From: Novosphingobium sp.
GTDB taxonomy: Bacteria; Pseudomonadota; Alphaproteobacteria; Sphingomonadales; Sphingomonadaceae
Length of the DNA: 36,257 bases
NCBI GenBank assembly: GCA_020848655.1
Contig: JADLHU010000022.1
Coordinates: 1-36,257, forward strand
Reading direction: 5' to 3'
Part shown: piece after piece, positions 22,804 to 31,283 of the stretch
How the letters are laid out: each line of letters begins with the position of its first letter
How positions within the stretch are numbered: the stretch's first letter is position 1
Notes under the pieces: generated by a model
The model's input: only the letters and a program-made list of their open reading frames with translations
Told to the model about the DNA's origin: nothing
The model's database searches: none
Program-made: the position numbers and the translations under genes

Positions 22804-24387
22804 ATGACCAAGCCCAAAGTCCTCATTTCCGACAAGATGGACCCCAACGCCGCCCGCATCTTCGAACAGCAGGGCTGCGACGTGGACGTGATCACCGGCC
22901 AGACGCCGGATGAACTGAAGGCGATCATCGGCCAGTACGATGGCCTGGCCATCCGCAGTTCGACCAAGGTGACGCAGGACATCATCGATGCCGCCACCAA
23001 CCTGAAGGTCATCGGCCGCGCCGGCATCGGCGTGGACAACGTCGATATCCCGGCCGCTTCGGCCAAGGGCATCGTGGTGATGAACACGCCCTTCGGCAAT
23101 TCCATCACCACCGCCGAACACGCCATCGCGCTGATGTTCGCGCTGGCGCGCCAGTTGCCCGAGGCCGATACCTCGACGCAGGCCGGCAAGTGGGAAAAGA
23201 ACCGCTTCATGGGCGTCGAAGTGACCGGCAAGACGCTGGGCCTGATCGGCGCGGGCAACATCGGCTCGATCGTGGCCGATCGCGCGCTGGGCCTGCGGAT
23301 GAAGGTCGTCGCCTACGATCCGTTCCTTTCGGCCGAACGCGCGGTGGACATGGGCGTGGAGAAAGTGGAACTGGACCAGTTGCTGGCCCGCGCCGATTTC
23401 ATCACGCTGCACACGCCGCTGACCGACCAGACGCGCAACATCCTCAGCCGCGAAAACCTGGGCAAGACCAAGCCGGGCGTGCGCATCGTCAATTGCGCGC
23501 GCGGCGGGCTGGTCGATGAAGCCGCGCTCAAGGACCTGCTCGATTCGGGCCATGTCGCGGGCGCGGCGCTCGACGTGTTCGTGACCGAGCCGGCCAAGGA
23601 GCACGCGCTGTTCGGCACGCCCAACTTCGTGGCGACGCCGCACCTTGGCGCGTCCACCAACGAAGCTCAGGTCAACGTCGCGCTGCAAGTGGCCGAGCAG
23701 ATGGCCGATTACCTGGTCCATGGCGGCGTCACCAACGCGCTCAACATGCCCAGCCTTTCGGCCGAGGAAGCGCCCAAGCTGCGCCCCTACATGGCGCTGG
23801 CGGAAAAGCTGGGCACGCTGGTCGGCCAGTTGACCACGGGCGCGGTGCCGCGCATCTCGATCCACACCGAAGGCGCGGCGACCGAACTGAACCTCAAGCC
23901 GATCGCGGCGGCGGTGCTGGCCGGCTTCCTGCGCGTCCAGTCGGACAGCGTGAACATGGTCAACGCGCCCTATCTCGCCAAGGAACGCGGGATCGAAGTG
24001 CGCGAGATCAAGACCGAGCGCGAGGGTGACTATCACACGCTGGTGCGCGTTTCGGTGAAGACCGACGCGGGCGAGCGTTCGGTGGCGGGCACGTTGTTCA
24101 GCAATGCCGAACCGCGCCTTGTCGAACTGTTCGGCATCAAGGTGGAAGCCGAACTGGCCGGCAACATGATGTACATCGTCAACGAGGACGCGCCGGGCTT
24201 CATCGGCCGCATCGGCACGCTGCTGGGCGAAAACGGCATCAACATCGGCACCTTCAACCTGGGCCGCCGCGAAGCCGGCGGCGAGGCGGTGCTGCTGCTT
24301 TCGGTCGATAGCGCGGTGCCGCCTGCCGTGCTCGAACAGGCGCGCAGCCTGCCGGGCGTGAAAAAGGTGATGGCGCTGGCGTTCTGA
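22804..24387 (+). CDS. serA: D-3-phosphoglycerate dehydrogenase, long form
   Basis: 527 residues from ATG 22804 (MTKPKVLISDKMDP), with GGGAG six bases before. It oxidises 3-phosphoglycerate with NAD+, the entry to serine synthesis. Domains in order: substrate/NAD domains with LKVIGRAGIGVDNVDI, the dinucleotide motif LGLIGAGNIGSIVADRAL, catalytic residues in VNCARGGLVDE (R), FVTEPA (E) and TPHLGAST (H); an intervening ASB domain (about 320-450); a C-terminal ACT domain MMYIVNEDAPGFIGRIGTLL, usually the serine-binding regulatory module. Length fits the 520-530-residue long form. The upstream 28 in-frame codons are probably leader RNA. hisZ starts 115 bases later. Confidence 0.96.
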   Translation: MTKPKVLISDKMDPNAARIFEQQGCDVDVITGQTPDELKAIIGQYDGLAIRSSTKVTQDIIDAATNLKVIGRAGIGVDNVDIPAASAKGIVVMNTPFGNSITTAEHAIALMFALARQLPEADTSTQAGKWEKNRFMGVEVTGKTLGLIGAGNIGSIVADRALGLRMKVVAYDPFLSAERAVDMGVEKVELDQLLARADFITLHTPLTDQTRNILSRENLGKTKPGVRIVNCARGGLVDEAALKDLLDSGHVAGAALDVFVTEPAKEHALFGTPNFVATPHLGASTNEAQVNVALQVAEQMADYLVHGGVTNALNMPSLSAEEAPKLRPYMALAEKLGTLVGQLTTGAVPRISIHTEGAATELNLKPIAAAVLAGFLRVQSDSVNMVNAPYLAKERGIEVREIKTEREGDYHTLVRVSVKTDAGERSVAGTLFSNAEPRLVELFGIKVEAELAGNMMYIVNEDAPGFIGRIGTLLGENGINIGTFNLGRREAGGEAVLLLSVDSAVPPAVLEQARSLPGVKKVMALAF

Positions 24388-24502
24388 GGACGAACGGGGC
24401 CGGTGCGGTGCGCGTCGTTCGAAACGCCCGCGCCGCCCGGCTCCGACAGCCCCGCACGCCATCATTCGACATCGCCGCGACACCCCGCTAAGGGCCGCAC
24501 CC

Positions 24503-25615
24503 ATGGACGATTCCGACCGCGATCTGCTGCCCGAAGGGCTTGAGGACCGGCTGCCGCACAGCGCGGCGGTCGCCGCGCGCGTCACGCGCGCCGTCATCGA
24601 TGTCATGGACGGGCATGGCTACGATCGCGTGCAGCCGCCGTCGATCGAATTCGAAAAGTCGCTGGCCAGCCGCATGGCCGGCGTGCAGCCGCGCCGAATG
24701 TTCCGCTTCGTCGATCCGGCCAGCCTGCGCACGCTGGCGCTGCGGTCCGACATCACGCCGCAAGTCGGGCGCATTTCGGCGACCGGGCTGGCCGGGGCGG
24801 CGCGGCCGCTGCGATTGTGCTATTCCGGCCAGGTCGTGACGATCAAGGGCGCCGGGCTGGACCCCGCGCGCGAGCGGCTGCAACTGGGCGCCGAACTGAT
24901 CGGCACCGATTCGGTCGCCGCCGTCGCCGAAGTGGTCGCAATGGCGATAGAAGCCTCGCAGGCTGCCGGCGCGACCGGGATCTCGGTGGATTTCACGCTG
25001 CCCGATCTGGTCGATACCCTGGCCGAACGGGCGCTGCCGCTGCCCGCTGAACGCATCGAGGCCGTGCGGCGCGAACTGGACGCCAAGGACGCCGGCGGAC
25101 TGGTGGCGGCGGGCGGCGAAGCCTATCTGCCGCTGCTGACCGCGATCGGCCCGTTCGACGCCGCGATCGAGCGGCTGGCCGGCATCGATGCCGGCGGCGC
25201 GCTGGCCAGTCGCATCGCCGCATTGCGCGAGATCGCCGGGCGCGTGGCCGGCAAGGCGCGGCTGACGCTGGACCCTTCGGAACGGCACGGCTTCGAATAC
25301 CAGACCTGGTTCGGCTTCACGCTCTATGCCGATGGCGTGGCCGGCGCGCTGGGCCGGGGCGGCACCTATCGCATCCTCGGGCTGGACGAACCGGCCATCG
25401 GCTTTTCGCTCTATCCCGATCCGCTGGTCGATGCGCTGGCCGCGATCGAACCGCGCCGCGATACGCTGTTCCTGCCGCTGGGCCACGATGCCGATGCCGC
25501 CGCACGCCTGCGCGCGGTGGGCTGGCGCACGGTGGCCGCGCTTGCCGCCGGCGACGATGCCGCCGCGCTGGGCTGCACGCACCGGCTGCACGGCGCGGAG
25601 GCCGTACCGGTCTAG
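24503..25615 (+). CDS. hisZ: ATP phosphoribosyltransferase regulatory subunit
   Basis: 370 residues, a catalytically inert HisRS-like paralogue that activates the short form of HisG in histidine synthesis. Marks: LPEGLEDRLPHSAAVAARVT, the class II synthetase-like motif 2 stretch RTLALRSDITPQVGRI, LRLCYSGQVV, ERLQLGAELIG, and GFEYQTWFGFTLYADG, where the histidine-binding loop would be. The anticodon-binding domain of HisRS is lacking, as in HisZ. hisG is not in the window. In related genomes it commonly follows serA, and purA often comes next; here an oxidoreductase gene follows instead. The 115-base gap from serA shows no terminator. Confidence 0.92.
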   Translation: MDDSDRDLLPEGLEDRLPHSAAVAARVTRAVIDVMDGHGYDRVQPPSIEFEKSLASRMAGVQPRRMFRFVDPASLRTLALRSDITPQVGRISATGLAGAARPLRLCYSGQVVTIKGAGLDPARERLQLGAELIGTDSVAAVAEVVAMAIEASQAAGATGISVDFTLPDLVDTLAERALPLPAERIEAVRRELDAKDAGGLVAAGGEAYLPLLTAIGPFDAAIERLAGIDAGGALASRIAALREIAGRVAGKARLTLDPSERHGFEYQTWFGFTLYADGVAGALGRGGTYRILGLDEPAIGFSLYPDPLVDALAAIEPRRDTLFLPLGHDADAAARLRAVGWRTVAALAAGDDAAALGCTHRLHGAEAVPV

Positions 25616-25687
25616 CGCACGCAGACGGCGTTCAATTTCCCGTGCCCTGCGCTGGCAATTGATGGCATCATGCTGTCGGAGGCTGGC

Positions 25688-26791
25688 ATGAACGAGGTTG
25701 GCGCGATCGTTGTCGGGGCGGGCGTCGTGGGTCTTGCCGTGGCGCGGGCGCTGGCGCTTGCCGGCCATGACGTGATGATCCTGGAGCGCGAGCGGCAGTT
25801 CGGGACAGTGACATCCGCCCGCAACAGCGGCGTGATCCATGCCGGGCTGTACTACCCCGATGGATCGCTGAAGGCGCGGCTTTGCGTCGAGGGGCGCGGC
25901 CTTCTTTATCGGTTCTGCGAGGAACGCGGCGTCGCGCACCGGCGCTGCGGCAAGCTGATCGTCGCCACGAGCGGGGCGGAATTTCCGGCGCTCGACGCAG
26001 TGATGGCGCGCGGCGCGGCGGCTGGTGTCGATGATCTGGTGCGGCTCAGCCCTGCCGAGGCCCGCGCGATCGAGCCGGCGCTGGCCTGTGCCGGGGCCGT
26101 CCATTCGCCGTCAAGCGGCATCGTCGACCAGCACGGCCTGATGCTGGCGCTGCTGGGCGAGGCCGAAGCGCATGGGGCCATGCTGGTCTGCGATGCCCCG
26201 GTCGATGCGGTCGCGACAGCCGGATCGCGCTGGCTGGTCCGGGTCGGGGAAACGCGGCTGACAGCGCCGATCCTGGTCAATGCCGCCGGGCTGGGCGCGC
26301 AGGCGCTGGCCGGGCGGATCGAAGCGCTTGACCCGGCACAGGTGCCGCCGCTGTTCCTCGCCAAGGGCTGCTATTTTTCCTACGCCGGACGGGTGCCGTT
26401 CTCGCGGTTGATCTATCCGGTGCCGGGACCGGCCAGCCTGGGCACGCATTTCACCCTCGATCTTGGCGGGCAGGCGCGTTTTGGCCCCGATATTCATTGG
26501 GTCGATGGCATCGACTACACGGTCGATCCCGCGCTGAAGCCCGAATTCCTCGCGGCGGCACGCCGGATCTGGCCCCAAGCCGAGGCGGACCGATTGCAAC
26601 CCGCCTACGCCGGCATTCGCCCCAAGCTGGCCGGGCCGGGCATGGCGACGGCGGACTTCGTGCTGCAGGGCGAGGACGCGCATGGCCTGCGCGGCCTCGT
26701 CAATCTGTTCGGGATCGAATCGCCGGGCCTGACCGCCTCCCTGGCCATCGCCGCGCGCGTGGCGGCGATGGTCGGCGCGGACGCACGGTGA
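25688..26791 (+). CDS. FAD-dependent oxidoreductase, L-2-hydroxyglutarate oxidase (LhgO) type
   Basis: 367 residues from ATG 25688, preceded by GGAGG at six bases; the frame opens 18 bases earlier but the ribosome-binding site decides. The FAD-binding fold is IVVGAGVVGLAVARAL (GxGxxG), then RNSGVIHAGLYYPDGSLKA, which is diagnostic for the LhgO/YgaF branch of the DAO superfamily, then HWVDGIDYTV and GIRPKLAGPG with the C-terminal LFGIESPGLTASLAIA. LhgO removes L-2-hydroxyglutarate to 2-oxoglutarate, passing electrons to the membrane. The substrate here is inferred. SerA-type enzymes also make 2-hydroxyglutarate as a side product, so location near serA may be meaningful. Confidence 0.85.
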   Translation: MNEVGAIVVGAGVVGLAVARALALAGHDVMILERERQFGTVTSARNSGVIHAGLYYPDGSLKARLCVEGRGLLYRFCEERGVAHRRCGKLIVATSGAEFPALDAVMARGAAAGVDDLVRLSPAEARAIEPALACAGAVHSPSSGIVDQHGLMLALLGEAEAHGAMLVCDAPVDAVATAGSRWLVRVGETRLTAPILVNAAGLGAQALAGRIEALDPAQVPPLFLAKGCYFSYAGRVPFSRLIYPVPGPASLGTHFTLDLGGQARFGPDIHWVDGIDYTVDPALKPEFLAAARRIWPQAEADRLQPAYAGIRPKLAGPGMATADFVLQGEDAHGLRGLVNLFGIESPGLTASLAIAARVAAMVGADAR

Positions 26792-26806
26792 AGCATCGCA
26801 AGGCTC

Positions 26807-27628
26807 CTATCGTGCAGCAATTGCTGAAGTCCGCGACCTGACCCTCGGTTTGCTGGCGGTCTCGGCGTTCTGGTTCAGCCGGCCCAATCCCGACCGGTAG
26901 AGGGCGATCGCATCGGCGCCGGCGGGAAAGTGCAGCCGGTCCGATGTGTCCTCGACCGCCGCCTGCACCGCCTGCGCGACATCGGTTTCCTGCGTTGTCA
27001 GCGCCGGACTGGCAAAGCCCGCGAAGATCGGCGCGGCAAAATCGGCGTACTCGGCGGGAACCAGGTCCTCGACCGGGATGGCGGTGTTCTGCGCGAAGCG
27101 CGTGGTCGGGCCATATCCCGGCTCGACCAGTCTGGCGTGAATGTTGAAGTGGGCCAGTTCCTGCGCCAGCGAACCCGTGAAGCCGGCGATGGCCTGCTTG
27201 CTGGCGGTATAGGCCGCAGCCAGCGGCATCGCGGCGAGCGTGACCGACGACGTCACGTTGACGATCACGCCGGCGCGGCGCTCGCGCATTTGCGGGATCA
27301 CCGCCTGGCACATCGCCATTACCCCGAAGGTGTTGGTATCGAACACCTTGCGGATATGGGCCAGCGGCGTGGCTTCGAAAGCGCCGACGACGCCAAGGCC
27401 GGCATTGTTCACCAGCACGTCGATGGCACCAGCAGCCGCGATCGCCGCCGCGATGCTGTCGTCGCTCGTCACGTCGAGCGGCAGGATACGGAGCCGTCCG
27501 GAACGCGGCAGCAGGTCGGCATCGGGCTTGCGCATCGTGGCGATGACGTTCCAGCCGGCGGCGAGGAAGTGCCGGGCCGTCGCGAGGCCGTAGCCCGAAG
27601 AGGTGCCGGTAATCAGGATCGTTTGCAT
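26807..27628 (-). CDS. Short-chain dehydrogenase/reductase
   Basis: 273 residues with the classical SDR signature: cofactor motif TGTSSGYGLATARHF (TGxxxGxG), NNAGLG, catalytic serine in NVTSSVT, and YTASKQAI (Y-x-x-x-K). Residue use after the glycine motif (ATMRKPD) suggests an NADP preference. The substrate is not evident from the sequence. It lies 76 bases after an AraC-type regulator on the same strand, with tandem repeats in the gap, which suggests it is the regulator's target. Its C-terminus (SKPRVRSRTSAIAAR) is basic and unlikely to be structured. It converges on the FAD oxidoreductase, 15 bases apart. Confidence 0.88.
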   Translation of the reverse strand: MQTILITGTSSGYGLATARHFLAAGWNVIATMRKPDADLLPRSGRLRILPLDVTSDDSIAAAIAAAGAIDVLVNNAGLGVVGAFEATPLAHIRKVFDTNTFGVMAMCQAVIPQMRERRAGVIVNVTSSVTLAAMPLAAAYTASKQAIAGFTGSLAQELAHFNIHARLVEPGYGPTTRFAQNTAIPVEDLVPAEYADFAAPIFAGFASPALTTQETDVAQAVQAAVEDTSDRLHFPAGADAIALYRSGLGRLNQNAETASKPRVRSRTSAIAAR

Positions 27629-27679
27629 GAGTGACCTCGGTTAGCTGCGAATGGTCACCGGATAGAGGCGTTATTCGGT

Positions 27680-27709
27680 ACGATCCATAATTCATGATCC
27701 GTAATTAAT
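27680..27709. promoter_or_regulatory. Candidate regulator binding site between araC-type gene and SDR
   Basis: Two contiguous 14-base direct repeats, GATCCATAATTCAT (27682-27695) and GATCCGTAATTAAT (27696-27709), agree at 12 of 14 positions. The right copy overlaps the regulator's stop codon. A related pattern, ACGATCC-N9-TGATC, recurs ahead of the regulator gene (28644-28664); here it reads ACGATCC-N8-TGATC (27680-27699). Confidence 0.5.
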
Positions 27710-28637
27710 GCTCAATCGTCCAGACTGCGCGGTTTGCACCGCCGGTCCGGGCAAAGCGGCCGGGCGGACAGCCCCATCGCCGGCGAAAGGCCGTGCTGAA
27801 AGCGCTGGCGGACTCGTAGCCGATGTCGTCGGCGATCGTATCGAGCGACTTGGTGCCCCGGACCAGGGCGTCCTTCGCCAGCGCCATTCGCCACCGCGTG
27901 AGATATTCGATCGGCGCGCAGCCCAGGATCGTGCCGAAGCGGGCGGCGAAGGCCGAACGCGATTGGCCGGCGATCCTGGCAAGGCTGGCCACCGTCCAGT
28001 CGCCGCGCACATCGGCATGCATGGCGCGGAGCGCGCGGGCGAGGGCGGGATCGCGCAGGCCGTTTAGCAGGCCGGTGCGAACGTCATCATCGGTCGCAAC
28101 GCCGTGCCAGCGCAGCGCCTCGACCAGCAGAACCTCCAGCAATCGCTGAAGCACCATGTCCTGGCCGGCGTCCTCGCTGGCGCATTCGTCGATGATGAGT
28201 TCGATCACGCGCCCGATCCTGCCCGCTGGCCCTTCCGCCGCCGGGATGTGGATCATCCGCGGCAGCAGCGCGAGCAGGAGCGGGGCGTTGATCGGATCGA
28301 TGCGGAACGTGCCGCCAAGCGATGCGAAATCGGCTTCGCCGTCCGGGTCGCCATGCCGGACGGGCACGTCCATCGGGCTTCGGGGTTCGCAGACCGCGTC
28401 GGCGTGGCTGCTTAGCGTGAAGGCGGGGGTGGAGGGCAGCAGCAGGAAGTCTCCCGCCGCGAACTTCACGGGCTGGCGATCTTCGAAGGCAATCCAGCAC
28501 TCGCCCTTCAGGATGATCGTGAAGCCGGGTGCGTCATGCTCGTCATAGCGCACGCCCCAGTGGCCCCGCCCGGTGATGGGTTTCGAAATGGCCGTGCTGG
28601 GGCGAAGCAGCGCTATGACGTCGCTCAGGGGGTCCAT
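27705..28637 (-). CDS. AraC family transcriptional regulator, cupin_6 type
   Basis: 310 residues from ATG 28637 (MDPLSDVIALLRPSTAISKP), chosen because the cupin_6 N-terminal domain begins there; upstream reading frame overlaps intergenic sequence and is discarded. Residues ~1-180: RGHWGVRYDEHDAPGFTIIL and the beta-barrel core GDFLLLPSTPAFTL. Residues ~200-300: two helix-turn-helix units, WTVASLARIAGQSRSAFAAR and the conserved end DTIADDIGYESASAFSTAFR, typical of AraC/XylS. It is likely to sense an aldehyde, ketone or similar small molecule and to control the downstream SDR gene, by position. Similar operator-like sequences stand ahead of both genes. Confidence 0.9.
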   Translation of the reverse strand: MDPLSDVIALLRPSTAISKPITGRGHWGVRYDEHDAPGFTIILKGECWIAFEDRQPVKFAAGDFLLLPSTPAFTLSSHADAVCEPRSPMDVPVRHGDPDGEADFASLGGTFRIDPINAPLLLALLPRMIHIPAAEGPAGRIGRVIELIIDECASEDAGQDMVLQRLLEVLLVEALRWHGVATDDDVRTGLLNGLRDPALARALRAMHADVRGDWTVASLARIAGQSRSAFAARFGTILGCAPIEYLTRWRMALAKDALVRGTKSLDTIADDIGYESASAFSTAFRRRWGCPPGRFARTGGANRAVWTIEH

Positions 28638-28643
28638 TTTTGG

Positions 28644-28664
28644 ACGATCCGCAAATTTTTGATC
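28644..28664. promoter_or_regulatory. Candidate operator ahead of the AraC-type gene
   Basis: ACGATCC, nine bases, TGATC, about 7 bases upstream of the regulator's start codon. It repeats the pattern at 27680-27699 in the SDR promoter gap with one-base longer spacing. A site here would be suited to autorepression. Confidence 0.4.
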
Positions 28665-28750
28665 GGCCAGATGATAGATAGTCCGGCATGCGCTGTCCAG
28701 CGATGCCCCTGGCCATGAGGGTATCCGCGCGGGGCCTCCGTCGCGTCCGC

Positions 28751-28957
28751 TCAATCCTGCGGTTTCAGCGTCACCCAGATGTCGACCGGGGCGATGAACT
28801 TGCCGGGTGCCGGCTTGCCCACGTCGATGCGTTCTGCGGTGACCAGTTCGCCCGTTTCCAGGTTGAAGCTGATCCACGGCTTGGGCATGCGGCCGAAGGT
28901 CATCTTCTGGATCGGGCGCCCGGTGGCGGTGTTCATGATGGTGGCGATGATGCTCAT
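28751..28957 (-). CDS. Small protein of unknown function
   Basis: 68 residues, MSIIATIMNTATGRPIQKMT at the start and WVTLKPQD at the end. I do not recognise it. It has ordinary amino-acid composition with no cysteine, no signal peptide and no membrane segment, and reads like a small beta-rich domain (FNLETGELVTAER). It lies on the same strand as the Hsp70 gene, 81 bases after it. There is no strong ribosome-binding site before ATG 28957. Codon third positions look GC-rich like its neighbours, which favours a real gene over chance. Confidence 0.5.
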   Translation of the reverse strand: MSIIATIMNTATGRPIQKMTFGRMPKPWISFNLETGELVTAERIDVGKPAPGKFIAPVDIWVTLKPQD

Positions 28958-29038
28958 GCGTGTGCCGCTAGCGGGCTGCGAGGCGAACTGTCCAGACCGC
29001 CACCGGGCGCTATCGACATCTCGTTTGCGTCGATGCGT

Positions 29039-30361
29039 TCAGGCCGGGGCATCCTCGGCAACGGTCCACTGCTCCAGGTCCGGCGCCAGACCGATCTGGG
29101 CAAGGCCATGGGCGATCGAGGTCAGTTCGTTGCCGCTGGCGATGCGGCTTTCGCCAAAGCGCTGTTCGAACAGCCGGCGCACTGCCGGGATCAGCGAGGA
29201 GCCGCCGGTGAGGAACACGTGATCGATCTGGTCGGCGCGCAATCCGGCTGCGGCCAGCGCCGTGTCCAGCGTTTCCGCGATGCGTTGCAGGTCGGGGGCG
29301 ATCCAGCGTTCGAAGTCGGTCCGGCTCACCTGCGCCTCGATGGCAAGATCGTCGCCGGCAAAGCGGAACTCGCCGTGTTCCTCGCTCGACAGCGTGCGCT
29401 TCAGCCGGCCGACCGCCTCATACAGGCCATAGCCCAGTTCGTGCTCGACCACCGCGATCATCCGCCCGATGGCGGCCGGATCGGTGGCGCTGCGCTGAAG
29501 CCGGGCGAGTTGTTCCAGCGTGCGCCGGTTGCGCATCAGCGCCAGGCGCGACCAGTCACCGAAATCGGTGAAATGCCCGTCGGGGATTTCCAGCACTTTG
29601 TCGAACGAGCGATAGGTGCCGCCCTTGCCCAGCAGCGGCAGGACCAGGTGGTCCATGATGCGGTAATCAAACCCGTCGCCCGCGATGCCGATACCGGCGG
29701 AGGCCAGCGGCACGCAGCGCTGCGCCGCATCGGGCGCTTGGACGCGGACGATCGAAAAGTCGCTGGTGCCGCCGCCGAAGTCGGCCACCAGCAGCGTGGC
29801 CGGATCGACCAGCCGCGAGGCGAAGCCATAGGCCGCGCCGAGCGGTTCATAGACATAGTGGATGGGGCGGCCCAGCAGCGCGAACATCGCATCGTAGCGC
29901 GCCCGCGCCAGCGCCGGATCGGTTCGCGCGCCGACATAGCGCACCGGGCGGCCGACGACGATGCGCTGCGGCAGGTCGCGCAAAGGCTCGCCGCCATGGG
30001 CCAGCAGGTGCTTGAGGAAAACCTGCCCCAGTTCCTCGAAGCGCAGGCGCTTTTCGAACAGGTTGGCATGTTCGAAGCCGGGGTTGGCGACCACCGACTT
30101 GAACGATTGCAGGAAGCGCGAGCCTTGCGGGAAATCCAGGAATTCGGCGATGGCCCATGGGCCGGCCTCGTGCGCCAGGCCGCCGGGAACGCCGGCTTCC
30201 TGCCAGAAGCACAGCGCGGTGCGAAAGACGGAAGCGGGGCCATCGGGCGCGGCGAATTCGACCAGATCGACCGGCTTTCCCGGCGCGGTGCACGCGACGA
30301 CCGAGTTCGTGGTGCCGAAGTCGATGCCGATGGAGCGGGTATCTGCCAGGCTGGCGGGCAT
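29039..30361 (-). CDS. Short Hsp70 family protein, YegD-like
   Basis: 440 residues from ATG 30361 (MPASLADTRSIGIDFGTTNS), with GGAGAG upstream; a few in-frame starts lie before it. The nucleotide-binding domain is clear: phosphate-1 motif GIDFGTTNSVVAC, IVVGRPVRY, phosphate-2 LLVADFGGGTSDFSIV, and the adenosine motif HVFLTGGSSLIPAVRRLF. The protein ends soon after, so the peptide-binding domain and lid of DnaK (about 640 residues) are missing. This is the organisation of E. coli YegD (about 450 residues), a putative chaperone of unknown client. No DnaJ or GrpE neighbours occur. It follows radC by 125 bases on the same strand. Confidence 0.88.
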   Translation of the reverse strand: MPASLADTRSIGIDFGTTNSVVACTAPGKPVDLVEFAAPDGPASVFRTALCFWQEAGVPGGLAHEAGPWAIAEFLDFPQGSRFLQSFKSVVANPGFEHANLFEKRLRFEELGQVFLKHLLAHGGEPLRDLPQRIVVGRPVRYVGARTDPALARARYDAMFALLGRPIHYVYEPLGAAYGFASRLVDPATLLVADFGGGTSDFSIVRVQAPDAAQRCVPLASAGIGIAGDGFDYRIMDHLVLPLLGKGGTYRSFDKVLEIPDGHFTDFGDWSRLALMRNRRTLEQLARLQRSATDPAAIGRMIAVVEHELGYGLYEAVGRLKRTLSSEEHGEFRFAGDDLAIEAQVSRTDFERWIAPDLQRIAETLDTALAAAGLRADQIDHVFLTGGSSLIPAVRRLFEQRFGESRIASGNELTSIAHGLAQIGLAPDLEQWTVAEDAPA

Positions 30362-30486
30362 CTTCGGACTTTCTCTCCAGCACGCGCGGCCGGCGCCTAT
30401 GGCAGCGCCTTTGCGTTCCTGCAAGCCGCGTGCCCGAATTGCGTTGCCCCAACGCTGAACCTGTTCAGGGCGATGCCATGATGACC

Positions 30487-31215
30487 CTAGATCAGGCCCT
30501 TGGCTTTCAGCGAGACATGCCCTTCGCGCCCGATGATGACGTGATCGTGGACGACGATGCCCAGCAGGCGGCCCGCTTCGGCGATGCGGTTGGTCACCTG
30601 GATGTCGGCGCGGCTGGGCTGGGGCGAGCCGGACGGATGGTTGTGTACGATGATCAGCGCGGTGGCGCCAAGGTCCAGCGCGCGGCGGATCACCTCGCGC
30701 GGGTGGATCGCGGCTTCGTCGATCGATCCGTCGCCGACGTGTTCGTCATGGATCAGCATGTTCTGGGTGTTCAGGAACAGCACGCGCACCCGCTCCACCG
30801 TAAGGTGCGCCATGTCGATCGTCAGATAGTCTATCAGCGCCTGCCAGCTTGCCAGCACCGGCTGCTGGCGCAGCGCCGTGCGGGCCAGCCGGCGCGCGGC
30901 CACCGACACGATCTTGAGCGCGGCGGCGCTGCTTTCCCCCATGCCGGGGTGCAGCGCCAGCGTCTTGGCATCGGCATTGAGCACGCCGGCCAGCGAACCG
31001 AAGCGCTTGATCAGCGAATGGGCCAGCGGCTTCACGTCGCGCCGGGGAATGGCGGTGATCAGCAGGTATTCGATCACTTCGTGATCGGCCAGCGCATCGA
31101 TCCCGCCGTCCAGCAGGCGCTTGCGCAGCCGGGCGCGGTGGCCGGCGGCGTCACCGGCCGTTGCGGGTTCTGCCGCAGGTTCCCGTTCAGGAAAGAGATG
31201 GCCGCTGTCTGACAT
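30487..31215 (-). CDS. radC: DNA repair protein RadC (JAMM family)
   Basis: 242 residues from ATG 31215 (MSDSGHLFPE); the frame is open further upstream without a better start. An N-terminal helix-hairpin-helix-like region (LADHEVIEYLLITAIPRRDV and KTLALHPGMGESSAAALK) precedes the RadC/MPN domain with the metal signature IVHNHPSGSPQPSRADI, equal to H-x-H ... S-x-x-D. The name is historical: a repair role is not proven, and members of the family are sometimes associated with mobile or stress-response DNA. It is divergent from ydbH with 68 bases between starts. This is the second JAMM protein in the window besides that at 1397-1810. Confidence 0.92.
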   Translation of the reverse strand: MSDSGHLFPEREPAAEPATAGDAAGHRARLRKRLLDGGIDALADHEVIEYLLITAIPRRDVKPLAHSLIKRFGSLAGVLNADAKTLALHPGMGESSAAALKIVSVAARRLARTALRQQPVLASWQALIDYLTIDMAHLTVERVRVLFLNTQNMLIHDEHVGDGSIDEAAIHPREVIRRALDLGATALIIVHNHPSGSPQPSRADIQVTNRIAEAGRLLGIVVHDHVIIGREGHVSLKAKGLI

Positions 31216-31283
31216 GCCGTTGCTGATTATGGGACATGCCTGTCCATTGCCTTTCGGCAGGCATCGGCGCAAGAGTGGGGCGA

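Noticed and set aside
22729..24606. A 625-codon minus-strand frame opposite serA
   Set aside because: Low-information composition opposite a well-conserved enzyme. No motif and no start signal.
30456..30469. Hairpin CTGAA-CCTG-TTCAG between radC and the Hsp70 gene as terminator or heat-shock element
   Set aside because: Five base pairs with no T-run and no match to CIRCE (TTAGCACTC-N9-GAGTGCTAA); too short to call.
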